From: Ischnura elegans
Lineage: Eukaryota; Arthropoda; Insecta; Odonata; Coenagrionidae
Assembly: GCF_921293095.1 (NCBI RefSeq)
Contig: NC_060246.1
Location: 133,486,198 to 133,550,197, forward strand
Length of the DNA stretch: 64,000 bases
Direction: 5' to 3'
Shown here piece after piece: positions 1 through 12,200 of the stretch (its first letter is position 1; each line of letters begins with the position of its first letter). Both the position numbers and the translations under genes were made by a program. The notes under the pieces were generated by a model. It was not told the origin of the DNA. It saw only the letters and a program-made list of their open reading frames with translations, and made no database searches.

Positions 1-1304
1 GATCTAAATAAGTTAAGTTTTCAAGGCTTCCAATGGAATCCGGCAACTCATGAAGCTGTGAAGAAAATATTCAATGATGATTTATTGCATCATAATTGAG
101 GAAAAATTGGCATTCTAAAGTATACATATTATAACCTGCCTTAGACAGTTCAACACACCTTATTTCCATCCAGTCTAAGTTCCTTGAGAGACTTAACAGC
201 ACCAATTTCATTCGGCACCAACGCCAAGCGATTACATGATAATAATAAGCGACGCAAGTGTTTTTGCGAAGATAACCCATCCGGCAACCATACTATTACA
301 TTGCCCTCTAGGCCTATAATTTCTAAATTGTTGAGGCTTGTCCAAAAGTCATCCGGAAGCACTGGTAAACCTACATACGGCAGCCTAAGTTCTTTCAGAA
401 AGCTTAAACACATAGCCGGTGTCAAATCCCACATGATATTACTGACCTTCTGTTCGCACTTAAAATAAGACTGAGGGTCATTACCTGCTTCTAAACAACT
501 CAGATTCGGCATATTCTTCAAAGACTTGGGAAGATTCTTCAAACCACAATAACTCATGCTTAACTTGGTCAAAGTGAGGGAGGGCAGAGGCATCAGATCA
601 TCAAGCGGATGGTGAGGCACATGTGAAAACGGATTATTACTGAGACACAATTCTTCTACACCCTGTAAACATCTCATCCAAACTGGGACCTCAGTTAGGC
701 GATTATTGTTCACCATCAGACTCTTCAGAGATGAGGAGCATTTAGGCTCTTTGGAGAAATCTGTCAATATGTTATATGATATATGTAAATGTGAAATAAA
801 GCTCGAACCACACACTACACCCAAAGGTACTTCTTTTAACTTATTATGGGATAGGTTCACAATTTCCAATTTCTTAAGGCTTTTCATTTCATCGGGAATG
901 GATACTAAGCTATTTTTGGACACATTTAACGCAACCAACTTTGTAACCATGGAAAATGACGACGGAAATGTCTCCAAGCAATTATCACTGCAATTAAAAT
1001 ACTCTAGTTCACACAAATTTCCAACTTCGTTAGGGAGGACTTTTATTTTGTTGCTAGCCACATTTAAAGACTTTAATCTTTCTAGAGAACATATCACAAG
1101 AGGAAACTCTGCGAAATTATTCCTTTCTAAGTTAATTCTAACAATGTTTTCAAGAATAACAGTTTTCGGCATCTCAGATAAGCCTAGGTTAGTCAAATTT
1201 AGTTCTGTCTTGTGCGCCACGGAATCACCTTTGGCCTTTTCTTCCTTGGAAATTTCCATGTTCACTGGAACGCAGGAATTTTCGATCGTATATGTCCTAC
1301 TCAT
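1..1304 (-). CDS. Leucine-rich-repeat protein, 5' part of gene (runs off left edge)
   Basis: The first exon encodes 382 residues from the ATG at 1304 down to 159. About 14 tandem leucine-rich repeats of roughly 23 residues follow a short acidic/basic N-terminus; repeats such as LNVASNKIKVLP and LHISYNILTDF show the LxxLxLxxNxLxxLP pattern. The exon ends AAG with a GTGTGT donor at 158. A 103-nt intron (158-56) ends in TTCACAG, and the next exon (55-1) continues in phase 0 with another repeat, LHELPDSIGSLENLTYLD, then leaves the window. No signal peptide or membrane segment is visible, so a cytosolic or nuclear protein-binding scaffold is likely. This is inference: the repeats alone do not identify the family (SHOC2-like and LRRC-type proteins share them). 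The exon joins are supported by the uninterrupted repeat periodicity. Confidence 0.85.
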
Positions 1305-1875
1305 GTTGACAATCTATTGCCACTTGCAACCAGATCGGGCTGAGGTAAATGTACTTAACTGGTCCTTAATTAGTATCACAGGTTCAGAAACTGAGGCATG
1401 TTAAATCCTTCTATGATGGACTAATATCATAATATGTTTGCTGCTGAGTTGATAACACACAAATTCATCTCCATAAAAAGTTTTACCCGCTCCATCCAAA
1501 AACTAACCATTCACGACAACAATAACTGACTCGACAACCTCAAAATTCCATTCCCATCAATCCAACGCAGACTAATTCCGATTGTCTCATGTCACAAAAA
1601 ATTGGGGTACCATGGGTACCATTAGTACCCAGTTTCCCAGTAGTACCAACATATAAGCTTATGCGTTCCAATACGATTTGAAGCAGTTGATTTCGTGTAT
1701 CTACTAATATTTACGGCGCTGAATATTGCGATATTGCGCAAATACTATCATATACACATTCTCGCGATTTCTACCGCTGTATGTCATAATATGTTCCAAT
1801 TCGATCGGTGCCCCTCCAGCGTTTGCGTTGGCTTGGCAACGAATGCCCTAAACAGCTGTTAGCGCAGCTAATAAA
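1305..1875. promoter_or_regulatory. Divergent promoter region between LRR gene and C22orf23-like gene
   Basis: The LRR gene starts leftward at 1304 and the C22orf23-like gene starts rightward at 1923, so about 0.6 kb must hold both promoters. No TATA box stands out at a useful distance from either start. The segment contains a 15-bp near-palindrome, GGTACCATGGGTACC, at 1606-1620, and CG-containing patches around 1700-1850. The assignment rests on gene layout only. Confidence 0.5.
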
Positions 1876-1893
1876 ATGGTCAGTGGGGTTTAG
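1876..1893 (+). promoter_or_regulatory. Possible five-codon upstream ORF in the 5' leader
   Basis: An ATG in a good context (AAAATGG) starts a five-codon frame ending in TAG at 1891-1893. It lies 30 nt before, and out of frame with, the likely start at 1923. If the transcript begins further upstream, this frame could lower or tune translation of the C22orf23-like protein. The transcript start is not known from the sequence. Confidence 0.35.
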
Positions 1894-1922
1894 TGAAATT
1901 TGAGGAAGAATCCGTAAGAAAG

Positions 1923-4900
1923 ATGTATGGCCTGAACCAACGAGTGCCGCAAGGTGGAATGTATCATGTCCACAAAACGAAATACAGCCCGGAAACCCAC
2001 AATCTTCTTCGTGGTATTATATCATTCCATTACTTTCTGCAGATTTGCACGACCAGTGAGGGGTTATTTACATGGTATTCGATCTTTCAGTAATGATGGA
2101 TGAATGCAAATTAACATTCTTACAAAAGAGGCAGCTTGGCCACTCCATCGCGAGAGGAGAGGCATTGCCTTCCATCAAGCAAGCGTCAAGTCATTCTGCT
2201 GTCCCACAAAGTAAGGTAATGGAATTAAAACCAGCAGCTTCAAGGAGGAGAACGAGGGACAGCATTCAGAAGATGGGGGCTTATGAAAGGGAAAAATTCA
2301 TTCCAAAGCATCCCAGAGGTTGGTTGAATCACCATACGAAATTAGAACTCCGATGAAGTATTGGTGTTAAAAGAGCTGTCATGAAATTTAAGTTGCCATA
2401 CTCAATAGCCTAAAATAACAACCAGCGTAAGATAAACACCTTCCTACCCTCTCTCTCCAACACAGCCTACCTCCATGATATTTTTACAGCACCGTAGGAA
2501 AATTTTCTCTGAGTACAACCACTATGGATTAAGCCTTACATAGACTTCCATGGCCATTAATTTGATTTCCTCTGTAATACCCAGTTAATTGGTGTATTAT
2601 CTCAAAAGATGCATCCATACAAAAATATTTTGGTGCGAGTTACATTCTCTGAGTGACTTTAAAGATAAATTGCAGGATTTCTCTTGGTTTCTTCAAGATT
2701 CTAGAAGAAGGTTATCGCTGCTAGTGAACAGCAATGTATTCCATTAAAATACTGGGAAACAATCATTATCTGTGCATCAGTTCCCCACCCAGACCTCCAA
2801 ATATTCCCCTACTATCTCTTTCTTACCATTCCTCACTTTAAAACTATTTCATCATTTAATAAGGATTCGAAGATAAAAATAAGGAATGTCACAAGAAGTG
2901 AATTAAATACTGCAAATAAAATGATCATTAATTGATTGTCTCTTGTAATTATCCATTTGAGCTTTCCCCTCTAACAAAGGAGAGATAATAAAAGCTTTTC
3001 AGTCTGTGTAACAACTGCTTACTTCCATAACATTTTCCAGTGACTTAAGTTCTCTTGCAGGTTCCTGAACCTTGCACAATAAAATGTGTCATTCCAGCCA
3101 AACAATAACAGTGAAAACATTCATCTTCCAAACAATTTCAAATTTTCATTCAACTTAATCATATTTCTATTGCCATTAATTAATAGATGTACTTTTCCTA
3201 TGAAATGATGAAAGAAGCCTTTTTCTTGCATGAGTGAGGTATTTACAAATAAATCTTAAATGTTCGGACACATGAAAATTCTTAGCCAATCCACAGTTGA
3301 CTTTTTATGTACCAATCCTGGAGGCCATTCTCAATATACACATTCGTAATGCATTGGCTGCAGCCATACTCAGCATGGGAAAGGGGTTCAATACCTCCTC
3401 CGTCCTAAAAATTGTTCCTAAATTAACCTCACATGAAAATTTACAAAATCACTTACTCCACTTGAAATGTTCTACCCTGAAAATAAACCCTTTCCCCTCC
3501 CAGCCAGTTGAAAAATTGTTCTGGTTACAGCAATTTTTATTGTTCTTGACTCTTGCATCGGATCATGCTACACAGTGCCTCATGTAAAATCCTCTAACAG
3601 GTGGATTAGGTTTCTAACAGGAAAAACATTAGCAATTTTGGCCACAGGATAATAATAATGGTGATAAGTTGACATGATGAAGTCTGTAATCATATATTTT
3701 ACTTCTTGTCCATCAATCAGTTCATGACTAATTAGTACCAAAATATTATACCCTATTTTCATAATATATTTGCTGTAGACTTTTTATCCTTTCGTACTGG
3801 AGCCTTGTGGAGCGAAATTCTTCCACATTATGAATCTCTTGAAAATTTCTTACCCTCCCATGTACAAAGCTCAATGGAAGGGCCATCCCAAGGCTGGGAT
3901 CCAACTCAGCAGGATGCTGATCCCTTTCCTCAGCCACTGTTCCAGACCCAATAAGGATTAAAAGAATCCTTCACAGCACAAGTCCACAGTCAACTGACTG
4001 AAGTAGCCGGGGTTTATAACAAATATTTGTTGTTCCCATCGATTTAAAAAAATATAAAATGGATTCCCTGTGTTCTTCTGAGGATGAAGAAATTTTAAAC
4101 GAAGTTCTAACGTTCATATTGATGGATTTAGTACATTTCTATTCCATAACGACCCATTTGTGACTGAACTAAAGAACGTTACTATTAATGCTAGAACTCA
4201 GTAAGAAATTTCCATGTGGTAGGTGAAAAAAAATTATTTGTAACTTTAGATTTATGAGATAAGCAACAAATATTTTTTTGGAAAAACACAGCGAATAGTA
4301 GAGGGTGACCTGTGTGGCTGAGGAAGGGCCTGGCTTCGCACAAAGTTGGGCTTCGAGGTACGACCACGTAGCTGGGTCTATTATGTCAGTGGCAGTCTCT
4401 TTCCCCCACCCCATATATATGCAGTTTTCTTTTGTTTGCAAAGAAAATTCTCGCCTCATGTGTGTAGTATTTAGCAGAAAGGGTTAATTGACACTCCAAT
4501 CCAACGTATAAGTATTCATTACCATACATAGATTTGTAGTGATATGTATTAACAGAATTATTTCATATGGAAGCAGCTGCTCAACCCCTTTTTTAAAACT
4601 TATCCTTCTAGATGATGCCCATGAAGTTTTTTGTGTTGCTTGATACTTGAACTGAACCATAATGGGCAGTGTACAGTATTTTCTTTCATTCATTGCCAAG
4701 AAGCAAACTGATTAAAAAATTGGTTCTGAGATAACTCACCAAGCTTATTGAGTGACCATTACAATACCTCCACTGCAAAAATGCTCCACAATCGCCCACC
4801 GAATCAAATCTTGGCTTGGAGAATAGGATATGAGCGTTTATGCTCCGGATACTGCCAGCTGAGCGGATTCGTACTGTTGGGCTACTAGATGAGCGGATTT

Positions 4901-5610
4901 GATTCGGTGGGCGATAGTTGAGCGTTTTTGCAGTAGAGGTATCGATTAACTTCAGTCTCTTTTGGTTTTTAATTCAAGAATGAGAATTTGAGCCTAGGGC
5001 ATAATCAGTTAGGAGGGCTCTTGGCACATTCCCTTTAAATCTCCTCTTAACTTTTTCATATTGCTGATTATTCCCTAGTCTCCCATCCACAGTCTTTTCT
5101 TCAAAACTTTCAGGCTGCATACCTCTCAAGAGCTTGCATCCCCTCATTCACATAAATAACAGTGTAGTAATTTTGAAAATGTAATGATTATGAAATTTAT
5201 TTTCACTGCAGTGAATAAAGATGAAGAGAAAAGTAAACTGCAAAATTTGATGGCATATGGAAAAGAAATACCTCAAATACCAGTGGGTCAAAGAATTTGG
5301 AGGAGGAAAGCAGCTGAATTACCAGAAAATATTGACCGATTTGATGAGCGTAAGTAAATAATGCCTCATATATAAATAAATAATGCTCCAGAAGTAAAAA
5401 GTCATGAGTAGTAACGAGATAAATTTTCTTTTCTATTTAGTGATAGAAGAAGTAACAGATAGGAGACAGTTTTTAAATGAAATGGAAGCTCTAGGACATG
5501 GAAAGAAATATCACCAGCTGATACAAGCAGAAATCACCATGAAGCTGAAAGAAATGCAAGAATTGGATATTGATCGATTCAACAAGCTCTGCAAATACAG
5601 CAATATTTAA
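1923..5610 (+). CDS. C22orf23: UPF0193 / EVG1 (C22orf23) family protein, four exons
   Basis: Coding exons are 1923-2013, 2091-2318, 5212-5349 and 5441-5610 (stop TAA). All introns are GT/AG (77 nt, 2.9 kb and 91 nt) and all joins keep frame, giving 208 residues; the human protein is of similar length. Family blocks are clear: YSPETHNLLRVMMDECKLT near the N-terminus, GAYEREKF in the middle, then FLNEMEALGHGKKYHQLI and the charged helix QAEITMKLKEMQELDID near the C-terminus. The first join (CGTG plus TA) rebuilds the conserved LLRVMM. No signal peptide or membrane helix is seen. The molecular function is not established; I attach none. The ATG at 1923 is the first in frame, because an in-frame TAA lies at 1872. 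Intron 2 carries a MITE at 4764-4942. Confidence 0.88.
2319..4763 (+). other. Intron 2 of the C22orf23-like gene, left part
   Basis: About 2.4 kb of mostly AT-rich intron. A 63-codon minus-strand frame (3746-3937) and a 96-codon minus-strand frame (4169-4459) lie in slightly GC-richer patches. They have no splice context or family that I recognise and may be worn transposon pieces. I see no convincing exon. Confidence 0.5.
4764..4942. mobile_element. MITE with about 47-bp terminal inverted repeats
   Basis: The left arm (from 4764) and the reverse complement of the right arm (ending 4942) match over about 47 bp with a few differences. Both begin ATACCTC and contain the shared core ATCGCCCACCGAATCAAA. 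The arms flank roughly 85 bp with no coding capacity. It lies in intron 2 of the C22orf23-like gene. The terminal AT may be part of a target duplication; the superfamily is undetermined. Confidence 0.75.
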
Positions 5611-6077
5611 AAGTTTTGATTGCAAACATGTATGCATTTATATATTATACTTTACGAAGTATTGTTTTTATGAATTATTAATGTCAAGAAACTTAAGTTC
5701 TCAAGTAAGAGTTCAAAGTAATTAATCATTAATTAACATCTTGATGTCTGTAGTCAAATTTGCATACTTCGACTTTAAAAGAGGGAACAATAATTTTACA
5801 TAATTCAGTATGCAAAAACTCAATTTTGACACCATATTTCAGTGTGTGATAATGAGTACATATCTAATGCTACCCACAAAAAATTGTTTCTCTATTTAAA
5901 TGTTCTGAACATTCTCTCGTGACTGTGCTACTGACACTAAACAACCATCAACTTGCACTGGAATTTAAAGAAACGAGTCAATATTTAAAATGTAAATTAT
6001 ATTACAACTGTAACTGATCAGCATGAAGGACATGTATTTTTCTGAATCATTAGGAAATTGCAAGAAATACCCATTAA
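5611..6077. other. 3' flank of the C22orf23-like gene
   Basis: AT-rich sequence after the stop codon, expected to hold the 3' UTR and polyadenylation site. No exon, RNA gene or repeat is evident before the TTAA that bounds the next mobile element. Confidence 0.4.
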
Positions 6078-6915
6078 CCTTTTCCCTACTAAAGACGAAA
6101 ATATGCGTCTGGACGTTTCTTGACCCAGGAGACGAAAGCAGCAACTTTTCGTTGGAGATTTTCCTATGCAGGTAAACAAATGCCGAATATGCTTCCTGGC
6201 TATCCCTCATTTATGACAGTCGTGGGTGTGCGATGTCTTTGTTTCGGGGCTTAGGCTTTACCGTCGAAATTTGGGAGCAGGTACCCGGCCCCTTGTCTTG
6301 TACATATTACCCCTCTTAGGGGTAAAGGACTACAGTCATACAATTGTTTATCCAGTCTTTTTTGATATAAATATTTGTTCCTTTCTCAAAAAATATAAAG
6401 TAAAAATTGAATGCTTTGTCTTTTGAGCAGCGTTTAAAATTTTTAAACGAAATTCTACGATAAATATTAACTTATATCTCGATTTCAGTAAAAACATCAA
6501 CATGGAAATTGTTGTTCATTAAATGTGTTAATATTGATGGTATAGCTATGTTCAAAATTTGACAATTCTCAGAATAAAATGAGGAATTCAATTCGAAGTT
6601 TGCAATTTTCGTTCAAGCAACAATTATCCATATAGCTAATTTATACAAACAAAGCATGATTGACCGTGAACCAATGCCGCTGGTAGGGTTATAAACGCAG
6701 AAAGGAGAGAGCCCAACTACCCTCTGAGTTCAAGATAATGTGGAGTCCCCGATAGGAAGGGTCGAAAAAGGTTGGTGCTGAGTGTGCGTGACAGTCAGCG
6801 AGACCCTTCTTGACGAATGTCCTGCAAAAATGCTCCGTACGGATGGGACGGAAGAGTCTCTTGGGGCTCAGTGCAGCAGTCATGCTAAGGCGAGAACTCC
6901 ACCGTCTCGAAAGGG
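6078..6915. mobile_element. piggyBac-like non-autonomous element, uninterrupted copy
   Basis: Exactly flanked by TTAA at 6074-6077 and 6916-6919. The ends begin CC and end GGG (CCTTTTCCC at the left; CCCTTTCGAGACGG in reverse complement at the right), as in piggyBac-type termini. The 838-bp body has no transposase frame. A second copy at 21310-23884 is closely similar over about 800 bp, for example the stretch 6412-6660 against 23390-23640, and is interrupted near its left end. Superfamily assignment is inference from the target site and termini. Confidence 0.75.
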
Positions 6916-6919
6916 TTAA

Positions 6920-8242
6920 TGGCTGCCATTTGTGTCATAGACCATGTAATTTTGCTAATGTTAAGATAAATGGATATATTACATCTCTCCCTTTTGGTAA
7001 GTTCTTCACGAGGCTATACCAAGTAAACTGGCTCTTCATTTATTACATTTATAGCAGCATAACCACAGGAGGAGGTTTTCCGGATCACAATCCCCCCTTC
7101 AGCCATTAAAAGAGGCACCAAAGTGAATAAGATGGCCTCAATGAATTTAAAAAAAACTTTATCACAATAAATGCTTGTACAAAATTACTGTTTTGGAGTC
7201 CTAAAAACCACGTTTTCAACATCAAAAATCCCCGGAATGCCCTTTGCCCTCAGGTGTTTTCCTTACACACCGGAAAGGCTTTGAAATCTCTGGTAAACCC
7301 CCCCCCCCCCCCACATTTCAGAATAGGGTGGTTTCCTATTATTTTTTTATTGCCTAAATCGAAAAATTATTACTCCTGGAGTATGTAATTCACGCTTTTT
7401 GATTTTTAAATTACGATATCTATTTTTAGCGATCAAATGAAAAGTGAAAAATTTCAAGCGCGCGAAAACACGATGCGTAAGTAGGAATGATGGGAAAAAG
7501 TCCCTGCGACGCATTTCTGGTTCCCCCTCCCGCCATGTGAGGTGACCTTGATCGAGGCTCTGAGCGCTGATAGGACGCAGGATGCTAGCGGGTAGCTGAG
7601 TACCTTGCTGGCTGGTAGTGCTTGGCTTAAAAAAGGTTTATTAATACCTTATCAAACGAAGAAAACTTTCTGACCTTAGCCAGTTTTAATAGGTGATTAT
7701 TAAGACATGTTTCCCTGAACTCTGTGCCTCATGCATGCATTGGTAACCTCAGACGATGTAGAACTCCTATCCTCTCGTGTAGAAACTAGGTCCCTGTGAC
7801 GTCATGTGGAGTGGAATCGCATGGGCGCCAATCCGGCCTTTTTCAAATGAGGATAAAATTTGACCCTTGCCATTCGTCTAAACCAGTACTTCAAAAACCA
7901 AATAATTTGTGTATTATGAATGCACTAATGGTGGGTAACGAATCGCAATCAATGCCTTTCGTTTTCTTTGATGAAGGAAACTACCCTATCCTGGCTATGC
8001 TACTGTTCCCAGTAACCTGATTTTTTTTACCCTAGACACATTCATTTACACTCATAAATGCAAGTTCTTGAACATTCTTCGTACTTTTCTGTATGTTCCT
8101 CACATAGTGATTCCCTTTTCCCCACAACTTCAGGATCTTCTTACGCACTCCTGTTATACTCCATTCAGTCCTCCCTGTCTGTGTTTTGCAATTGACTTGT
8201 CTCTAGAGAAGAGTAGAGTACCATAAAAAGTACCTGGTTTTA
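6920..8242. other. Intergenic sequence, possibly repeat-derived
   Basis: No gene is recognised. A run of about 17 C lies near 7294-7310. The stretch from about 7440 to 7940 has a more even base composition than its surroundings and looks like an old interspersed repeat, but no second copy occurs in this window to prove it. A 74-codon frame at 7796-8020 has no recognisable domain. Confidence 0.35.
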
Positions 8243-8405
8243 GGGCTGGTTCAGGCATCTAACATCAACTAGAGACCGTTTGGTTCCAAAAACAGCCATA
8301 TGTAGGGCCTTCTGTGGTGCATCAAGGGCGAGATCTACTTATGTAGGGGCTGATGACGTGTCAAGGGTCAGTTGACCCAATGGGGGTCGACTGAGAAGTC
8401 AGCCC
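8243..8405 (+). mobile_element. TA-flanked MITE with GGGCTG termini, copy 1
   Basis: Flanked by TA on both sides, starting GGGCTGGTTC and ending GTCAGCCC. The interior matches the reverse complement of the segment 20627-20779, including the shared block GTCGACTGAGAAG near one end and CTGATGACGT in the middle. About 163 bp with no coding capacity. Confidence 0.7.
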
Positions 8406-9139
8406 TAATTTGTGCATTTAAGTGCCAGTTAAACTTACCCATGCTCTCATTTACATAATAGGCTTTTCCAATATGCACACAAAACGATGGTGTAATACAA
8501 AAAACCACATGGAGTCCCATTTATAATTGGAGACTCAATTATAGGTGTTATCATGTTATGATATTTTAGAAATGCAAGTAAAATTTAATGAATAAATAAA
8601 GACATTCACTTTAAATATTTTTTCTTTTAAAATGATAATTTATTTAAATTTAGATGGTAGTAGTTTTGAAATTTTTACACATAATACTGCAAAACTTAAA
8701 ACATGAGGCAGTAATACAACAGCTAGCAGCAAAATATGGATCATTTCTATTTACATTTGACTTTAAAATTTGAGTAAAAATGCTATAAGTACTTACTGGG
8801 TGAGAATTGAAGCAAGTAGCAGGAGACTACAAAACTGGCACTGTATACAATTCAATACACGAGGGCTGTGAGTGATTGTAATGTCCCAATTTACAAAAAA
8901 AAGTCTCCAGCTAAAATGCTAATTGCCTTTGGAATATTCAGTGTTTTCTAAACAATGCGACACATCTTTACACATGTACAAACCACAAAACCCCTCATAA
9001 TGATCACACTATTATCCAAGTGCACATAATGCAAATGAATAATAAGTTATTGTACTTTGGTAACATTTTAAATACATACAAATTTACTAACTGTTCTGCT
9101 AATGGAGCACTTTCCCACATACTTGAATCACTCAGTCTT
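8406..9139 (-). other. Probable 3' UTR and 3' flank of aconitase
   Basis: This follows the aconitase stop codon on the minus strand. A minus-strand AATAAA at 8644-8639, about 500 nt past the stop, is a candidate polyadenylation signal. Plus-strand frames of 60 and 118 codons near 9020-9376 are only shadows of the last aconitase exon. Confidence 0.45.
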
Positions 9140-9280
9140 TCACTTCCCTGCAGCTATCTGCTTCATTCGGTTAAGTGCACTTCCAGCCTTAAACCATCCA
9201 ATTTGCTGCTCATTCATTGTATGGTTAAGAGTAATGGTTTCTACCTTACCATCAGCATGCTTGATTTCTGCCTTGATTGG
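9140..9280 (-). CDS. ACO2: Aconitase exon 15 (residues 743-788 and stop)
   Basis: Starts after TTTTTCAG and encodes [20 protein letters not shown] and [17 protein letters not shown] before TGA at 9142-9140. It is separated from exon 14 by a 6.9-kb intron holding two nested transposon groups. The match to the family C-terminus is clear. Confidence 0.95.
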   Translation of the reverse strand, partial: PIKAEIKHADGKVETITLNHTMNEQQIGWFKAGSALNRMKQIAAGK

Positions 9281-12200
9281 CTGAAAAACAAAGAGGGACA
9301 TAGTAAGCCATGGTGTCTAGGACCAACTAAAAATGCCATCACAATAGAAGTCATCTTTCATGTGAATTTTTGCTGAAGAAATAAAATACAGTAGACTCGT
9401 TAATACAAACAACATTATTACGAAGCAAATAGCTGGTCCCGACGAAAAGGCCTATCAGAGCTATAGTGAAAGAAACATTATTACAAAATTTTTGTTTTTA
9501 CGAAATTACGAACCTTAGTCCTGGTCCCGGCGGTTACAAAATGAACTTTATTACGAAGTTCCACCAATAACCAATGGCATTTAGGTGGATATACACTACG
9601 TTAAGTTTTAATAATCGTGCCACGTTTAACTTCTTCTTGTGTACTATGCCCAAGAGCGTCAATTATGGTTCTTTCGTCAGTATACCAGGAACATCATATA
9701 ATAAGCTTCATTCCAGCGGAGGCATGGTGACCCACTCCTAACTGCTCGTAAATTGGACGTACAGTTAGTCCTCTTCCTACACACATTCGATTTTTGAACT
9801 TTCAGAGATACGAACATAAAAAATTTCAAATTTGGTGCCCTTCGGTTTGGCCGATGCTATGCGGTGTGGCGTAGAGGAACTCGCACTTGGGGCATAAACT
9901 GAACGAAGTATCATTGAATCCGGTGTGAATTTAGGAAATATTCAGCGTTTCACCCGTTCTTCCTCACTGTGGGGAGCTATTTTTTTCGGCTCCGGATGCG
10001 TCGCACACCCAGCTAGATCAATCAGTCCGTCACAATATCAGATCAGGTTAGTGCACAATTGTGATGCAGTGTTGCATTCTGAAGGATAACTTTACTCCTC
10101 GATTCCTTTCATACAGTTCGGCCGGCGAGAGTTGTTGGATGACAGCACAATAGGAGGGGCGGAAAACCCCGAGCGCAACGCCCGAAACCCCCCTCTCTCC
10201 CGAAACACACCTCACACCCTTGCCTAGTCATACAATGTTGTCAAATGCATATTCAGCACCGAAATGATCCACCAAAACAAGCCCTTTCTTCTAATCACCA
10301 AAACAAGTGATTCTTCCTTTGGGTCCTTCCCACTTGTCGTCCCTTCCGGCTCCTTTCTTCACGGGGCCCTTTTGTTTACAAGTGAAGTAGGCATTTCCCT
10401 TTCTTACCTAGCAACCTTGCCCCCTACCCCACCCTAGACCATTCTGCCTGTCATCAGACAACTCTCAGCAGCTGGACTTTAGGTTTATCAACTTACGAAC
10501 AAGGTCTTGGAATGCATCTAGTTCTTATATCGAGGACTTACTGTATTCGGGAAGATATCAACCCTCGATTGCTTTATGCCACATTCTTCTATTGAGAAAC
10601 TGAAACAAATTTTCCTGTTTATATACATTTGCGCACACTTTAATAGCGTTTCTTATATACTGTTTTTTTTCGATGATTCCTAAAAGAAACATTCATATGA
10701 ACTTCGCTATTACGAACCTCCGGTTTTTTGGTCCCATGAACTTCATAATAATGAGAGTCACTGTAGCAGTAATACTGATATGTCAGGAAAAATACATAGA
10801 GTGGGATTGATTGTTTGAGGCATGACATTGCTTCATTTTTAATAAAAAAAAAACCTGTAAATTTCACATATGATTTCAACAACAAACAGTTTCGTTAATG
10901 TGCAACATCATAGTATACTCTCCCTATATCCTATATTTGCACGTGATGATGTGGTGCAGCGACGGAACTGGTTGTTATTAAAATCATCTGGGAAATTTAC
11001 ACATTTTTTATTTGACATAGAGTGGGCTTACAAGATATAATGCACCATGCACTTGCCACAATAACCAATAAATGGCAAACATAGTGATACATAAAATTCA
11101 TTCAATAGAATAAAAAAGTCTCTTTATCAAATTAATAATGTTTATGAAAGTTCTTCAATAAGAAAAGTGAAACAATTTTTTAAGGATTAAAGACCTTCTT
11201 TCAACAAGTCAAAAAGCATTGAGATGTGGTATAAGCATGATCCTTCAAATATTTAATCATTGAATAATCATTCCTCCACTAGTCAGGTTGTTAAAAATTT
11301 CCAAGTTTTTGCAATAATTATTATAAATTTCACCACAACATAAAAAATAACTTCCCCTGGTTACCTCCACTCTTTCATTCTAATACACAAACCATTACTC
11401 CTTATACTCAGCTTTAAGGAGGAACCATCATTTCAAACATGCCCGAAAACCTCCCCTTATTTTGACATATGTTGTTGCTCATTATTTTTTCTATCGAATA
11501 GTGAAAAAATATTACTATGTCACCGGCCATTTAAGAAAGATTTATGGATTTGAAAATGACGGATTTCCACCTTGAAATACATTGTCTTTATGGGAGAATG
11601 ATGACCTTCCCTTGTAAAACATTTTTTATCTCAAATTTGGCCCGAAATTTATCGTTGAAAAATTAGCACAGCATAGAATAGACATCGATGCTTAATATAT
11701 GTATTTTTTTAGAAGGGGTTACCGGTATGTTAGCGCCAGTATTTAAGTTTAAAGAACATACTTCCGGTTTTCTGCAGAGCGAGCAGCCATTATGCGGCGG
11801 AGGTAGTGGCAACGTTGCAAATATACGGAGGTTAACTATGAAGAGCGATATTGCACCTGTCGACCGCTGCATAAATTCAGTGAATTGGATTTTTCGGAGT
11901 CATTTTTATACGTATTCATTAAACGAATATTCAGTTCATCTCGAAACGTGCTATACACCGAAGTATGAAATTTATCAGTGCTGGTTGTTAAAGTAATTCC
12001 TATATGCGACTACATTTTATTAAACATGCGAATAATCATGACCGAAATTCAATACATCCCTTGAAATTGTCGGCGTATCGCTTCAAAAGCGAAAATGATA
12101 GAATATAATGAGACTTGCGATAGTTTATCTGTTCTTCTGAATACTACTTCAAATTTTTTCACGTTTATTTCGAAAAATATGCATCGTTTTCAACTTGTAG

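Noticed and set aside
706-1404. 232-codon plus-strand open frame overlapping the LRR exon
   Set aside because: It is antisense to a clear leucine-rich-repeat coding exon; its openness follows from the codon use of the real gene.
3746-3937. 63-codon minus-strand frame
   Set aside because: Possibly a transposon scrap; no recognised motif.
4169-4459. 96-codon minus-strand frame in intron 2 of the C22orf23-like gene
   Set aside because: The sequence looks protein-like in part, but no family, splice sites or second copy support it.
7294-7310. Long C run, and G runs near 42820 and 44590
   Set aside because: Simple homopolymers whose lengths are unreliable in sequencing; no function inferred.
11663-11996. 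Oppositely oriented frames of 69 and 102 codons inside TTAA element copy A
   Set aside because: They overlap on both strands with no domain; at most one could be real and neither resembles a transposase.
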